Shown piece by piece: positions 44,297 through 57,140 of a DNA stretch of 64,000 nucleotides. A model generated the notes under the pieces. It was not told where the DNA came from. It worked only from the letters and a program-made list of their open reading frames with translations, and did not search any database. Within the stretch, counting starts at the first letter, position 1, and each line of letters starts with the position of its first letter. The DNA is from Phoenix dactylifera (lineage: Eukaryota > Streptophyta > Magnoliopsida > Arecales > Arecaceae): the NCBI RefSeq assembly GCF_009389715.1, contig NC_052407.1, forward strand, positions 5,211,154-5,275,153. Reading direction: 5' to 3'. A program made the position numbers and the translations under genes.

Positions 44297-44379
<83 letters not shown>
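44297..44379 (+). repeat. TA microsatellite, about 42 units
   Basis: An uninterrupted TA run of about 83 bases. The matching place in unit 2 (about 47.98 kb) has only a short TG/TA run, so the array expanded or contracted after the duplication. Confidence 0.95.
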
Positions 44380-44382
<3 letters not shown>

Positions 44383-44518
44383 GCCCTGTCACATGGGAAA
44401 TACTCTGTTTGCTATGCCCCGGGCTGAAATACGTTTTAGCTGAGCGGAGAAGAAGAAAGTTTTGAAAATTCAAAAGTGTCACTAAAAGCAAGATGATCGT
44501 TGTATCCCCAATCCTTCT

Positions 44519-45296
44519 TGTCACACCTCTAACTTGAATTCACAAACTGAGGGTTGTGTCAACTGCTACATACTCATAGAGAACCCTCCCCACAAGCATA
44601 CAAAGTATCTCAACATAATATCAGCGGAATAATTTAAATAATAATTTGCAAACTTTATTTCAATAATTAGCTCAACTTTACAATATCTCACAATTCTAAT
44701 ATTATTCTAAAATAATACATCAATTTAAATAAATATTAATCTAATATAAATTATGCCAAAGTTCTGCTAGTCGCATTTCCATATTGAAAACTTCGGTTAT
44801 GTTGGTTCTCTAAATCTGCAAAAAGAAAAATTAAACAATCGTATAAGGATCTAGATAACCCAATAAACAATGATCACTTTAGCTAAATAAATTTGACAAT
44901 CAGATAGATAATAATTTTTAGAAAATAAATATATATGCAATAATAAAATATGAATTAAATCTTTCTTAAAATATTAAATTTATATTCATTAATTCAAATT
45001 CTTTTAAATATTCAATTCATCTTATCAATTTTGAGCTACGACAACTTCTTTTCTGTGGTGAGTCATAACATCGGTTAATCTTCTTGCGGTTAGCTGCGCA
45101 TAATCTTGCAGCAAAGTTCTTCAGAACCGCATATCTACTTGCGGTATGCTGCTCATCATCTTGGACACAATTTTTAGGACAAATCATGTACCAACGTATT
45201 AGCCTCTATTAATGGGGTCCTCAAAATAGCCAGGTTGAAATTCAAATAATTTTATATTTCATATTTTAGTTCTAAAATCATATGGTATCAAAGAAA
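44519..45296 (-). mobile_element. Truncated LTR copy in duplication unit 1
   Basis: It begins TGTCACACC after CTTCT (44514-44518) and is cut by the duplication junction at 45296. Its CTTCT flank equals the right flank of the full copy (50330-50334). Confidence 0.65.
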
Positions 45297-48200
45297 AATA
45301 GATATGGATTCGGATAAACAACTCTATCTATATTGGAATACTTGATTCTATTTGTAACCTATTCAATTTTGTACAATATTCATAAACATTTAAGCAAAAC
45401 AAATGACCACATTAATATGTTATTAACTTAATTTATTATCCACTTAGTAATATCTTTAACTTTGTCATCATAAAGTTTAAATATCCGATTTATATCCATA
45501 TTTATATTTATACTTTCAGTATTTGACTAATATCTATATTCGTATTTGTATTCGTCAAACAAATCAAATATTGATGTGGATATACTTAATATTCGATTCG
45601 TATCTGATCCGATTTCAGCTCTAAAGCCAAATTTTTGTCGAAAAGAGACAAAAAAATAAAGAAAATGATAACATTATTTTAGTTGTTGCTGCTCAATCAG
45701 AGGTACCTGTGCATGCACACAAAAAAGAGGCTTTCAATCCTGGTCTAAGATGGTTGTTGAGGCCAGTCTGCTCTGATATAGGACGGTAAACAATGCCAAC
45801 ATTTATAACTAAAGCACTGGAAGAAGATGGTCAAACACATTGCCACTATATCAGTCATGGCTGACAGTCTTTGCTATAAGGTAACATGAATTTTGATTCC
45901 TCACTTCCATTTCCAATGTGATGCTCGAGGAGAGCTTTATATGTTTTTTTTTTTGATAGGGTGGATTGATCATATATTTTTAGTATGAATAGATTCAATA
46001 AAATTAGAAAACAAAAGATGATTTAGGAAGGAGCGATTGCATAGCTATCCCAAAGAAAGCTGCCAGAATAATAAGTAACAAAAGGGGCAACCTAGTCGGT
46101 TGCCTTATTTGCCTCTCTATAAATATGATCCACTCGGAATACAGTGCAGTTCCTCATCAGTCTGAATATATCCTGCAACAACGGATGTCTACAGCTCGTT
46201 CTGCCCTGGCTCTGAATCCACTCGATTACTGTAGCAAAATCTCTTTCAAGCTGAATGCACGCCATACCCAAGGTGGGTCTTGTGTAGGTAATGCTTTCCG
46301 AGACAAGCTTTATATGATTTGGAGCTTATGATCCTTTGTAAGGGTCAATTTTCTTCTTATTATTGTCTCTCTATAACATAAATCTTCTGATGATGACTGA
46401 AAAGATTGCAGTAGCTCTTGCTTCACATCAGTTTCCAATTCCCCACCAGCAGCTACAGTGGACTCTGGCAAATTGATCTTTACTCCTTAAGCTTGCTTCG
46501 GCTAGTGAACAATTGGCGCTGGCCCTCAAAATAAAAACATGAGCATGTAGATGGTAGTCTTTCAATTCCAGCTAACTTCCAAGGAAAATTATCCAAAGAG
46601 TTCTCAAAAACACAGCTCTGGCTGAGTTCCAGCCGGTTGTTCAGAGGTAAACATTAGCAAAATTAATGCTGTCTAAAACGGGGGAACAGATCATTTATGC
46701 TTTCCAGCAAAAGCAGCAGAGAAAAAGGCTTTTCCAAGTCAGCATTGGACTGGTCAGTTGCTCTTTTCATGCGTCGTTCTTTTTTCTCTCTCATTATTCT
46801 TTTAAATAAGGAAAACAACTTTCTTTCACTTACACTTCTGTAAAAAATTTAAAGACCTTTACCAAAAATAAAAGATAAAGAAATAAAAAATAAAAATAAA
46901 AAATCTGCTTCAAATTCTCGATGGATCAGGTAGTATTTGATTAGGGTTGCAACACCTTTGAGTCACAAGCCAATGATTGATGATATATTAATGCGTGACT
47001 CTTTCTTACTACTACTGAAATCTTATATCTTGTTAAAGATGCTTGCACATCACAAGAGAAATGCCAACCAACCCGGTTGGATATGGCTGATGAGGACAAA
47101 TCCTAACTCTCTAAATCTTCCAACTCTAACCCAACTTGAAATCTCTCTAACCCAACCCAACTCTAAACCTAAATTTGAGTTAGATCAGGTTGGCAGGATT
47201 AAGTTGAGTTAGTTAGCTTGAGTTAAATTATGTGATATTAATTGCATTAAACTGAGTGAAATTAGAAATTTTAAGATGAGGAAAAGATTTGAGATCATTT
47301 GAATTGATATTTATCGAATTGAGATACTTCAGTTGGGGCTAGCTCGGGTTAGATCAAAGGTCAACCCTAACCCAACCTAACTTGAGGTTGGCTTAAGATT
47401 TGTGCATAATCCAACTGAAGTTTTTAGAACCCTAACATAATCCTACCCAATGAGCAGTGTGGTGGATGGTTTCGTTTCAAGCCTGCCCCAACTTGTACCC
47501 TTGTACAAAGAAATTTCTGTGCCGCACGACATAAAGGAATTGGTATAACTTATGGGAGTCAATGTGATGCATGAGAGCAGTCAAAAAAAGAAAGAAAGAA
47601 AAAAAAAAAACAAATGTGGTACGTGATGGGGCAAGGTCGAATGCTAGGTTTCCAAGAGAGCCATATGTGAGCCAATCGGAACTTTCCGGGTGCACTAACG
47701 ACCACCCAAAGCAATTTTCGTGCATTAAACATCCAAGAACGTAGTCATCCGTGGAAATGCATTGGTTCTCACGGACAATCGTGTACATACTTTAAGCTAG
47801 TCAGCACTTATCACGGCTATTGCCCCGTTGACTTTCCAGCAATAGCAGCTCATAAAGAAGAGCATTGTAAAACTAAATATAGCCCATTTTTTTCTTTGCC
47901 GTACTAGTTGGTAATTGGTATTGATGATAAAATTAAAGGAAAAGGATAAAATTAAAGGAAAATGGCAGCCTATGTGTCTCTGTGTGTGTGTATATATATT
48001 GTATGTGTATTTTTGGGCCTGTCACACCGGAAATACTCTATTTCCTTTGCCCCCGACTGAAATATGTTTTAGCTGAGGGGGTTAGAAGATATTTTTGAAA
48101 ATTCAAAATTGTCACTAAGAGCAAGATGTTCATTGTATCCCCAATTGTTCTTGTCTTGCCCTCAATCCGAATTCATGAACTGGAGATCATATCAACCGCT

Positions 48201-48905
48201 GCATAATCATAGAGAACCCTCTCCACAAACAGGCAAAGCATCTCAATAAGATATCATAATATGCAACGGAATAATTTAAATAATAATATGTAAACTTTAT
48301 TTCAATAACTAGCTCAACTTTGCAATGTCTCACGATTCTAACATTGTTCTAAGATAATACATCAATTTAAATAAACTCTAATCTAAGATAATCTGTGCTA
48401 AAGTTTTGTTAGTCGTGTAAAAACCCCAATCAGCTCTATGAATCTGCAAAAATAAAAAGTAAGAAATCGTATAAGGAGCTAGACAACCTAGTAAGCAACG
48501 ATCACTTTAGTTAAATAAATCAGACAATCAAATAGATCATAATTTACAAAAAATAAGCATATATGTAGTACTAATATATAAATTAAATCTTTCTTAATAT
48601 ATTAAATTTTTGTTCTTTTAAATATTCAATTGATCTTATCAATCCTAAGCTACGACCACATCTTTCTTGTGGCAGGGTCATTACAGTGGCTAATTTTCTT
48701 CCGGTGAGCTGCACATCATCTTTCAGTAAAGTCTTTCAGAATCGCGTATTTGCTTGTGGTATATCGCTCATTATTTTGGATACAATTTTTAGAACAAATC
48801 ATATGTCAACGTATTAGCCCCTATTGGCAAGGTCCTCAAAATAGCTAAATTGAAATTCAAATAGTTCTAGATTTTATATTTTAGTTCTAAAATTATGCGG
48901 TGTTA
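45297..48905 (+). repeat. Tandem segmental duplication, unit 2
   Basis: 3.61 kb. It starts mid-MITE (AGATATGGATTCGGATAAAC matches unit 1 at 41.73 kb) and ends mid-LTR; the LTR then continues to its natural end at 50329. Relative to unit 1 it lacks most of the TA repeat and about 110 bp near 47.3 kb, and has about 120 bp extra at 47.57-47.70 kb. Confidence 0.85.
45945..46330 (-). mobile_element. LINE 3' end in duplication unit 2
   Basis: This is the second copy of the LINE tail, made by the segmental duplication and not by a new insertion; it has the same truncation point and the same flanks. Independent point changes are visible between the copies. Confidence 0.65.
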
Positions 48906-50329
48906 AAATCAGTCAATCATATCTATAATAAGATCATATATCGTCATAATATTCTAAAATAATATATTCTACATTGTGAATAATACCACTCAAAAGTCAT
49001 GAATATAATAATTTAATGATTAGTAATAAATTTAAAAAAAGTGAAACATTACTTTCTTTGTGAGGGAATTCAAAGTATTAGTCTGATCAATTTCAATAAT
49101 CCTTCTAAGATCCTAATATTTAAAAATTATATTTTCATCAAAATTTATCATGATTATTCCGGACAAAGAAACCCTAACTCTAATACCTTCACAGAGTTGA
49201 TCTAATGTAAGTGCCCAACATCCCGATCGGTCCGAACAAAGTGAAATTCATCTGATCATGCTCGCATGAAAATGCAAGGATTTCGATAGAGATCAGGGTT
49301 GACTAATTCTGATAATGTCCGAAAAAGACCAAATTGGGGGTTGGCACGTCACCCGTCGAACATGGATTAGAGCCTTTCACCAAGATTGATCTAGAATACG
49401 AAAAGAGGTGCCATGCTAGATCCAACATCTCTAGAGAGAGAGAGTAGAGAGAGAAAGTCTAATAGAAAGAGAAATAAAAGAGAGAAAGGAGGGGAAGAGA
49501 GAGGAAAGAGAAAGGGAGAGAAACAAGAGAGGGATGACTCTCTTTCTCCTCCTCTTCTTCTTCTCTTCTTTCTTTCTTTTTCTTTCTTGGCAAAATAGAG
49601 GATGAAGGAGGCTTTGATTGGTGGCTAACCATGATGGTTCGGCGAGGTGGCAGCAAGTGGTGGAGATATGAGGCAGAGGGTGGCCGGCAGCAGCGGTTAG
49701 CAGGCCAAAATCGAACCAAAAATAGGGCCAAACAGAGATGAATATTTGTGTTGGTGTACTCAAATCGCAACCCACTCACCGGTAGCTTGGGGTCTGGCTC
49801 CAACCATGGACTGACATGGGGAAGCGCCTGATGGCTTCGGCAATGAATGCCAATGATGGGCATTGTCGAAAAAAGAAAAAAAGAGGCAAAATAGGGATCC
49901 TTATCGGGTCAATTTTTGGCCGATTTTGCGACCAACGACCATGACTCCGGGTCATGGGAAGAAGAACAAGGAATGGGGAAGAGGGTTGGAGCATTACCAT
50001 GGCTTGGTCGATGCCGTTGGCCTAGATTTTCAATGAGCACAATGACTAGAAATCAACGACGCATAAGAAGAAGAAAGAGAAAAAAAGAGACGACGGTAGT
50101 CAGCGATTGTCGATGGTGCTTGAAGAGGAGTTGGGAGAGCCATATATAGTAGAGGAGGCTAAGCTTATCCTAGACTTCGACGGAGTTTGTGGTGGTGGAG
50201 GACTCTTCCTCCTCCTCCATTGTGATCTACTAGTGCATTGCCCTATTTTTGAGTCGATAGTGGCCTCCAAGCTATGATTTGGGTATTGAGCCGAGCCAAC
50301 AGCGCAACCCAGTGAGGTTGGGCCTCACA
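48152..50329 (-). mobile_element. Solo LTR, Tekay-like, 2.18 kb
   Basis: Minus-strand solo LTR running (minus sense) from TGTGAGGCCCAACC at 50329 to the left end at 48152. The right flank CTTCT (50330-50334) matches the flank of the copy in unit 1 exactly and the local left flank GTTCT (48147-48151) at four of five bases. No primer binding site adjoins it. A GA-rich/CT-rich block (49.43-49.58 kb) creates open frames that are not genes. The same broad layout is seen in the other Tekay-like LTRs of this window. Confidence 0.65.
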
Positions 50330-50334
50330 CTTCT

Positions 50335-51420
50335 AATATCAACCGTAAGGTTTTTGATCCATTACTGTATAATTGAAGTTTACTACTGATACACTTTGGA
50401 ATCAATTTATGCTAATAAGGTGAATCGATCAATGAAGACGTACCACTTAACTACGATTTGACCATTTAAAGCTTGCCATGTGGCCAACCAAAAGGTGTGT
50501 ATAAAGTTCTCCGCATCTCAAATTTTCTTGACAGATGGCAATAACTTACTACATCGCTAGCTGTTTCCTAACAAATACTGTACCCGAGTAAATCTCGCTA
50601 CTGAGAAATGCGGAGTGATTTAAGGGCGAGATACATAGTTTATTGCTTTATCAAACAATGTATTGCCTCCAAACTACTCGACAATAGGTTTTGGCCTTCG
50701 CCTTGGGTTTCTGAGAACTCTCTAGGTAAGTTCTTGTTCAACTCTCTTGCATTGCCTCTTTGCTCTTCTCAGGCTTCTTCCTATTTTCTGAGAGTTGTGT
50801 TTGACTTGAGCTTCGAAGGGTCTCCCGTCGGACACGCTTCAGTGGGTGGACTTCTTTACTTTTGTTATTTTAGGTCGGAGCCAGTATTGGAGCACTACCC
50901 AAAGCCATTCATTCACCATGCAACTCCATCAGAGCATTGTCATGGAGGCATGCAGCAATCCTATCCGATTTATCTAATCCGAAAGGCAGATGAGCCAAAA
51001 ACTCCAGTGACTACCACCAACTCAGTGCCAGGGTTGGATCGGTTCTCAAGGACAAGAAGTACCAAAATGGTAAGAGGGAATATACCCGTCCAACAACAGC
51101 CAAAGGGGATGCCATATTAATAAATGAAACATCACTTAAAATTAGGACTAGCAGGGCAAGTTCTTTGGATATTTACAGGGGACAAAATCCTTTAAAGATT
51201 GGCTACCTTATGCTCCCGTCTCTTTTCTAATTTTTATTACCATCAATAAAGATATCAAGTTCTATCATCTTGGCATCAAAGCATCGATATCATTTATTTT
51301 GGTTCCTTAAAATATGAGATCGTCGACCATGGCAATCTTCGGCATATCAAAACCATTTTCATTGACTCTCTAAGATCAATTTGTAGCGTTTTAAGAAGCA
51401 AAGAAATAACCTAGACTTTT
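50335..51420. other. Gene-poor stretch with one 170-codon open frame
   Basis: The frame at 50608-51120 (+) ends in a polar tail with KPFIHHATPSEHCHGG and DEPKTPVTTTNSVPGL. It has no membrane or signal feature that I trust and matches no family I know. It could be a decayed retroelement open frame or an exon; there is no promoter or splice context to decide. The rest of the stretch shows nothing. Confidence 0.25.
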
Positions 51421-52101
51421 AACATGTAGGTGGGTTTTGCAAGACGAGCCTAGAGAAAGAGCAACCCAAGGCATCTGCTAGCATCCTAATAAAAAGTGTC
51501 ACAAGGGATACTGTTATAAATAAAAAAATGTCTTATGGTTCCTGCAATAATGGATAAGAAGAGACATATGGGCGTTGGAAAAAAAAAAAGAAGCCCATAT
51601 ACCACCAAGAGGAATCAAATCTCGTGGACAAGTCCACTTCATTAGAAAACTTCAAGCTAGAATTAGGAATGACAAGGTTGTTTCTGACTGTGTTTCTTAA
51701 TATCATCAGGTCCACATTTTGAAAGATTCCAAATCAACAAGGATTTGTAGCCTCCAACATGCTTATTAGGTGGCTTTTGCAAGACGAGCTTAGAGAAAGA
51801 GACACCAAAGGCAGCCGCTAGCATTCTAATGAAAAGTGGCACAAAGGATATTGATACTAATTACAAATATATTTATTAATTTTGCAATAGTTGACACTTC
51901 GCAAGAGGAGACATGTGAACTTGAAAAATAGTCTCCATATATATACCACAAAGAGGAATCAAATCTTGAGGACAAGTCCATTTCATTGGACTACCTCAAA
52001 CTAAAATCAGGAGTGATTAGGTTGTTTTGACTTGGTTTCTTAAAATGGTCTCGTCCACAATATTTTGGAGGATTCCAATCCAAATCAACAAAGATTTGCT
52101 A
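51421..52101 (+). repeat. Direct tandem duplication, about 340-bp unit
   Basis: Unit a (51421-51755) and unit b (51756-52101) share landmarks at an offset of about 340 bp, for example TTTTGCAAGACGAGC, AGAGGAATCAAATCT and TTTGCTACC/TTTGTAGCC. Divergence is clear, so it is old. It may lie in a decayed LINE. Confidence 0.75.
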
Positions 52102-52434
52102 CCACATTTCCAATCCTACTTGATCGTCTCTAGTAAATTTAAGAGTTAAACGAATCATGCTTTCTGAGTTGCAGCCCTAAATATTTTACACCAAATAGCT
52201 AGTGAGCCCACGCATTGCTGATTTCTAAGCATCAGCCATTCAAGAGGTCGTCTTGAAGTGATGGACCATCTCTTCTTTTTTCCTTTTTGACTTGTATTGT
52301 CCTAGTCTTTTTTTTCTTCTTTTTTCTTTTTGATGAAACTAGTCTTATTTTTGTCACTGATATACAAAAACATATTTTGAAAAGTAGTTAACTGGAAACT
52401 ATATCAATCTGTTTGACATGTTGGGATAATTGGC

Positions 52435-52670
52435 AAATGAACAAAGACAATGAACTCTAGGCAGTTTATGTCAACCGTGAGATGAGCAGTGTAGCTGACT
52501 GGGTTGCTTCTTACGGGGCTAAACATAGTAGAGACATAAGATGGGACTATTATGGTACCTTCCATTCTAATTTTAAAATATTTTATTTTTTGATTTTATT
52601 AGATGTATTCATATTAGAATCGTATGATCCACCAGATCCAACTAGAAAAAAAGAAGAAGCAAAGATAATG
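52435..52670 (+). mobile_element. LINE 3' end fragment
   Basis: Plus-strand frame reads SSVADWVASYGAKHSRDIRW, then FYFLILLDVFILESYDPP, the RNase H tail and terminal segment seen in the other LINE pieces. The DNA word TAGATGTATTCATATTAGAA is shared, and A-rich DNA follows. Confidence 0.65.
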
Positions 52671-53574
52671 AACAAACCATTTCGACATAATATTTGCTTA
52701 ACTAGGATGAAAGCATTTTTTTTACAGTGTAAAGCAACATTTAAAGTAGAAAACAAATCCAAAAGGTATAGAATAAAAGTTTTTTTTTTTGAAATGGAAA
52801 GCGGAGGAAATAAAAGTTTACATATCCAAAAGGTCCCTTCTCGTAGTTGCTGGATTAAGCATTACACCACCTCCAAGTGCTCATGGACCGAGGCCCCATC
52901 AAGAACTCAACGAGTCTTGATCTAAATAAAACGACGTTAGAACCGAAGGCATAGTTCCAGATTGGATTCTGGACCAAAGCCTTGGAGATCCGATCCATGC
53001 AGCATTTGGAAGAATCAGGGAGGCAAGCAGAGATGGGACTTCTGCAAGTATCGGGCTGGTCTTTGACGTTGGACATTTTGGCCCAACTTACGTTGTAGAA
53101 TCGTAACACAACTGAATTATAGCGTAGATATATCAATAATCTGATGCTAAATCTTATCTATCAAATGTTATGCAACCAAAGTAATGTTATAGCACCGTAG
53201 CATTAACTGTATAATAGTGAAGTTGTTTCAATGACTTTGTATAACATGTGATAGGCAAGATTTATATCTTATTAGTCTATTTTACTATTGTAACCAGTGC
53301 CCCTAGATACAAAAATACCAACATTATTAATACGGTTGAACAAGAAAAATAAGATAATTGTTTTTCTGCTCGTCCCTTCAATGTACAAGAGCAGTTTTTA
53401 TATAGACTACAAGGCTGACGAAGTTTGGTAAGGCCGGCTAAGTTTGGCACAATCAATCACAAATCAATCAAGATAAAATTTGGTAAAACCAACTAAATTT
53501 GGCACAATGTCCTACAATGATTCTAACAAATACATCATTGAAACAATTTTGCTCACACAAAAATTCCTCTATGT

Positions 53575-53785
53575 TGCAAGGGAGGTTATCATGACTCTCA
53601 TGCACATAGAAGCAGATGGTGGTTACATTTTGAGAAACTTTTTGCATGTTTGCAAGGAGGGAACTAAAGAACTGTCATATCGATATTAGTCACCTTTCAT
53701 GGTGAGACACATTTGTAAGAAGGCAAATAGTGCTGCTGATTGGGTTGTAAACTATGTGGCTAATCACAGTGGTTAATTAGGATTC
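53575..53785 (+). mobile_element. LINE RNase H tail fragment
   Basis: Two frames together read EADGGYILRNFLHVC and VRHICKKANSAADWVVNYVA followed by NHSG, matching the H...AN-x-AADWVA signature of L1-like RNase H tails. A stop between them shows decay. Confidence 0.6.
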
Positions 53786-54857
53786 AACGTCAGATTGACC
53801 ACGACAATTCATGGATACTATGATGAAGGATGCGGGAAGATGTGTATATACAAGAGCTTTGTAAAGCAGCCGATCCATCGAAAAGAAATGCATGTACAAG
53901 AGCTTGTTGGTTAATGATATAGGAACATAAGAGAAGCCCTTGTATCATTTTGGTTTGTTACGTGGACAACAAGTCCCAACAATATCTAGGGCTAACCTGA
54001 GGTACATATGGGCTAGAATAAGGTAGGACTAGCGTTTGACAATGCTTGGTGATTCCAAGACCACCTTTAGCCTAGCCCAATCCCTAGCCTTGGAATTGGT
54101 TTTGGGTTGGAAGCAACCCTTGGGAATACCTACTTGAACTTTAATCCCATGATCCTCGTGTAGGAGCCAGAACGAACTCAATGCAGTCAAATGGTCAAGA
54201 CTTTTTTTCAGCCTTTTCTCTCCAGTCCTTGTCCTGTGTTTGTTTACTAGGCCTGATGAGGTGTGCTTAATAAAAAGCTCACTTGAATGCGTCAAATTAG
54301 GAGACACATAAATTTATTTAAGCTTCACAAATGAAATGGGCATGAACAATTTGGACCCCTAAAATAGATCAAAGTCCCAGCTTAGCTCAATAATAAGCGC
54401 GTTGGGTTCACAAACTAGCCAAAATTGAACTTGTCAGGCTCAGCTTAAACTTGTGTATTATTTTCATACAATGAGTACTTAATCTGAGCAGCTTAATATT
54501 TTCACTTTGTTAATTATAACTCGCACAATAGCATGATTAAATATTTGCATATTAAAGAATTCCATCTACAAAATTAAGGCAAAATACAAAAATACTAAGT
54601 CGAAATTGGCTATCTTGCAATGAAGATTTTTTGCCTAATTAAGCTAGCTTGGAGAAGATCCGATGAAAGCTGAGCTTTGCAATTGCCTTCATAAATAATT
54701 AAATATTTCTGCGAGTTGACTTTTGCATTCAACATACAGAAAAATCATGTTTCTTTTCTCAAATTTTCTCCCAAATAAAATGATAGTAAACCATGATGGC
54801 TTTGTTTTTTTCATTAAATACAATGTTAAAGGTATTTTAAATCTCAACTTGATTATT
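53786..54857. other. Gene-free AT-rich stretch
   Basis: No gene recognised; one 92-codon minus-strand frame near 54.03-54.31 kb has no family features. Confidence 0.35.
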
Positions 54858-54862
54858 ATAGA

Positions 54863-56707
54863 TGTCACGCCCCGAATGCATCACCTGGATTGACTATATG
54901 AGATGGCCGCATAAAGTCTAGAGCAATGCTCTAAAGATCATTAAAGGCCTAAGATGAACACATTTTCAATAACTTCTAAAATTAAATAACTAACTTATTT
55001 AATTACAAAGTTTTAAATGTTCATCACTATCAAAAAATAAACTAACTTATAACTCTAATGTTTGAACTCCACGTCCAACCCATTCGAGACTATGCATCCT
55101 AGGACTCTAAAAAGAAAAAGCATAGAAGTGGTGTGAGATTGACGACCCAATAAGAATCTTACACACTCACACCAATATAGATAAAATAAATTTAAAATAA
55201 AGATTAACTATAAACCATATAAAAAATGTAGGCAAAATATATAAAAACCCACACGATTATTCAACATAGCTCGAATAAATCTATATAATTATGTAACTAT
55301 AAATGTATATCATTAAATATACAACTCATTCCTGAAAACAAGTTAGATATTATCATACAATGGTTTTATATATTTCATCTTTCATCTTTATCCAGATTTT
55401 GAATTAGCAATTATTTTACTGATTTGGTATATCAGTGGTCACACTTTAGCTTGTGACTAGCAAACCATCATTTCACGCTTCGACCCATTGTGGCAAATCA
55501 TAATAACCAAAATATCTACACTTTGGCCCACAATAACAAACCAAAATATTCGTGCTTCAGTCCGCGCTGTATACAGAACTTGTTACCTCTACTAGTCTCA
55601 AAATATTGATCCACTCCTTGATCTATAAACTCGGGGGCAAAGTGTTCTTCTCAATACCTTCTTGCTCAGACGATTGTCACCTACAGAGTCAGATCTCATC
55701 ATCAGAATAATTATAACCCCCCATATATTATGGCAAATGGTTATAATAAGTTCAACACGAAATTCTAGGACCCCTCCTATGGTCGCATAACATTGATCTA
55801 GGATCCCTTCTACAATCACATAATACTGATTCAGGATTCTTAGTTATGCAATACTGACTCGGAGCCCTTGGTCATGCAACGCTAGCCTGAGCCCGATATC
55901 AGCTTAGAGCCTTGTTTTGCGCAATGCTGGCCTAGGACCCCTCCAAGGATCAGCCGGTCCAAAAGATGTTGGGTCCTTTCCTCGAGCCCGTTAAGGCTTC
56001 TAGAGAGAGAAAGAGAGAGAAAGTAGAGAGAGTGATGAAGAGAGAGAAAGAGAGGAGAGAGACCAATAGAGAGAAGACACAAAAGGAAAAGAGAGAGACT
56101 TGGAGTTTCCTCTCAAAAGAGGAAGAAGATGGATTTAGGGTTGATCACACCTCCCCAACAACGGTGACCCCCAGGGGCATAGCAGCGGCAACTGTGATGT
56201 CTCCTAATGGCAGCGGCTATCACGATGCCCCGCAGCGGTAGAGATTGGGCGGATGTGAAGATGAAAAAAAAGAAGAAAAATAGAGGAGCCCTATTTCTTG
56301 GAGATCCGACCATCAACTAGCTCAAAATCGGCGAGCAATGGCGACCTTAGAATCGTGGAGCAAAGGGAAGAAGGTCTAGGGGCTATGCCTCGTCTTTGGT
56401 CCATTTTCCCAACAAGAGCAGATGGTGGCATGCCGGGATGCTCGATGGAAATTAAGGAGAATGCCATGGATTTCTCCAATGATCGATGGTGGTTTGAGAT
56501 AAGGTGGCTAGAGTGAAGAGAAGAGTCCTTTCATAGGATGAATCTAGGGCTCCTATGAGTTATAGACTTGATGCTTGAGGCGTCCGAAAAGAAGACAGAC
56601 TTCTAAAAGTTGTTTGCTTCGTCCATCTCTCGTGCGAGGCATGTGAGGCATTTTTTTTCAGTCTTCTTTAAAATTCATGCTAGGTCGGTCAATGGACCGG
56701 CCCCTCA
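54863..56707 (-). repeat. 3' LTR of the non-autonomous element
   Basis: 1845 bp, bounded on the plus strand by TGTCACGCCCCGAA and GGCCCCTCA. It carries a short array of about 38-bp repeats (about 55.43-55.56 kb) and a GA-rich block (56.0-56.1 kb). Open frames inside are compositional. Confidence 0.7.
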
Positions 56708-56723
56708 TATTTTTCCCTCCTTT
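56708..56723 (-). other. Polypurine tract of the non-autonomous element
   Basis: Minus-strand AAAGGAGGGAAAAATA directly precedes the 3' LTR start TGAGGGG. The preceding minus-strand sequence is like the pol-to-LTR junction of Tekay elements. Confidence 0.65.
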
Positions 56724-57126
56724 AAAATAATTTCATCTTTGAAACTAATGTACCTAAGATTTTTGAAGATACTCAATGCTTATTTCATCCTTGAGCTCTT
56801 AAGTAGTCTCCTTATTTGGAAAACCAAATCAAGTCCTTTAAAACACTCTCCAACTTAGAGTTAATATTTTTCACTAGATTCGGAATAGCTTAACCAACCA
56901 CACTTTCACTGTGCTGCTCTGATAAAAATCTATGAAAATTATCTTTGTTCGCTAAATAATTTCTGAATCAATAATATCTCAAAATTTGCCAAAGTCCTAA
57001 AATTATAACCTAGACACCATCTGTCATCGAATGCCAAACCCTATGGATCACTTCTAGCACAACCCTTTGCGATCATAAATCTAAATTTGATGCCCTTATA
57101 TCGCAGTCTCTAGTGGTCTTAAGCCT

Positions 57127-57140
57127 AAGCTCTGATACCA
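57127..57140 (-). other. Primer binding site of the non-autonomous element
   Basis: Minus-strand TGGTATCAGAGCTT lies four bases after the 5' LTR end TGACA and matches the initiator tRNA-Met site used by most plant Ty3 elements. Confidence 0.8.

Larger units (their letters stand above)
41727..45296 (+). repeat. Tandem segmental duplication, unit 1
   Basis: 3.57 kb. In order it carries the right part of the hAT MITE, a LINE tail, non-coding AT-rich sequence with AACCCAA words, a long TA microsatellite and the left 778 bp of a Tekay-like solo LTR. Unit 2 follows directly in the same orientation. Similarity is high throughout, with unit-specific gains and losses, so the copies are not recent. 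Confidence 0.85.

Noticed and set aside
44285-44524. Frame with a long Tyr-Ile repeat
   Set aside because: It is a translation of the TA microsatellite.
47477-47788. 103-codon minus-strand frame in duplication unit 2
   Set aside because: Not kept in unit 1 and no family features.
49413-49863. Open frames up to 134 codons around the GA/CT-rich block
   Set aside because: Inside the Tekay-like solo LTR; low-complexity Arg/Glu/Lys or Ser/Leu/Phe composition.
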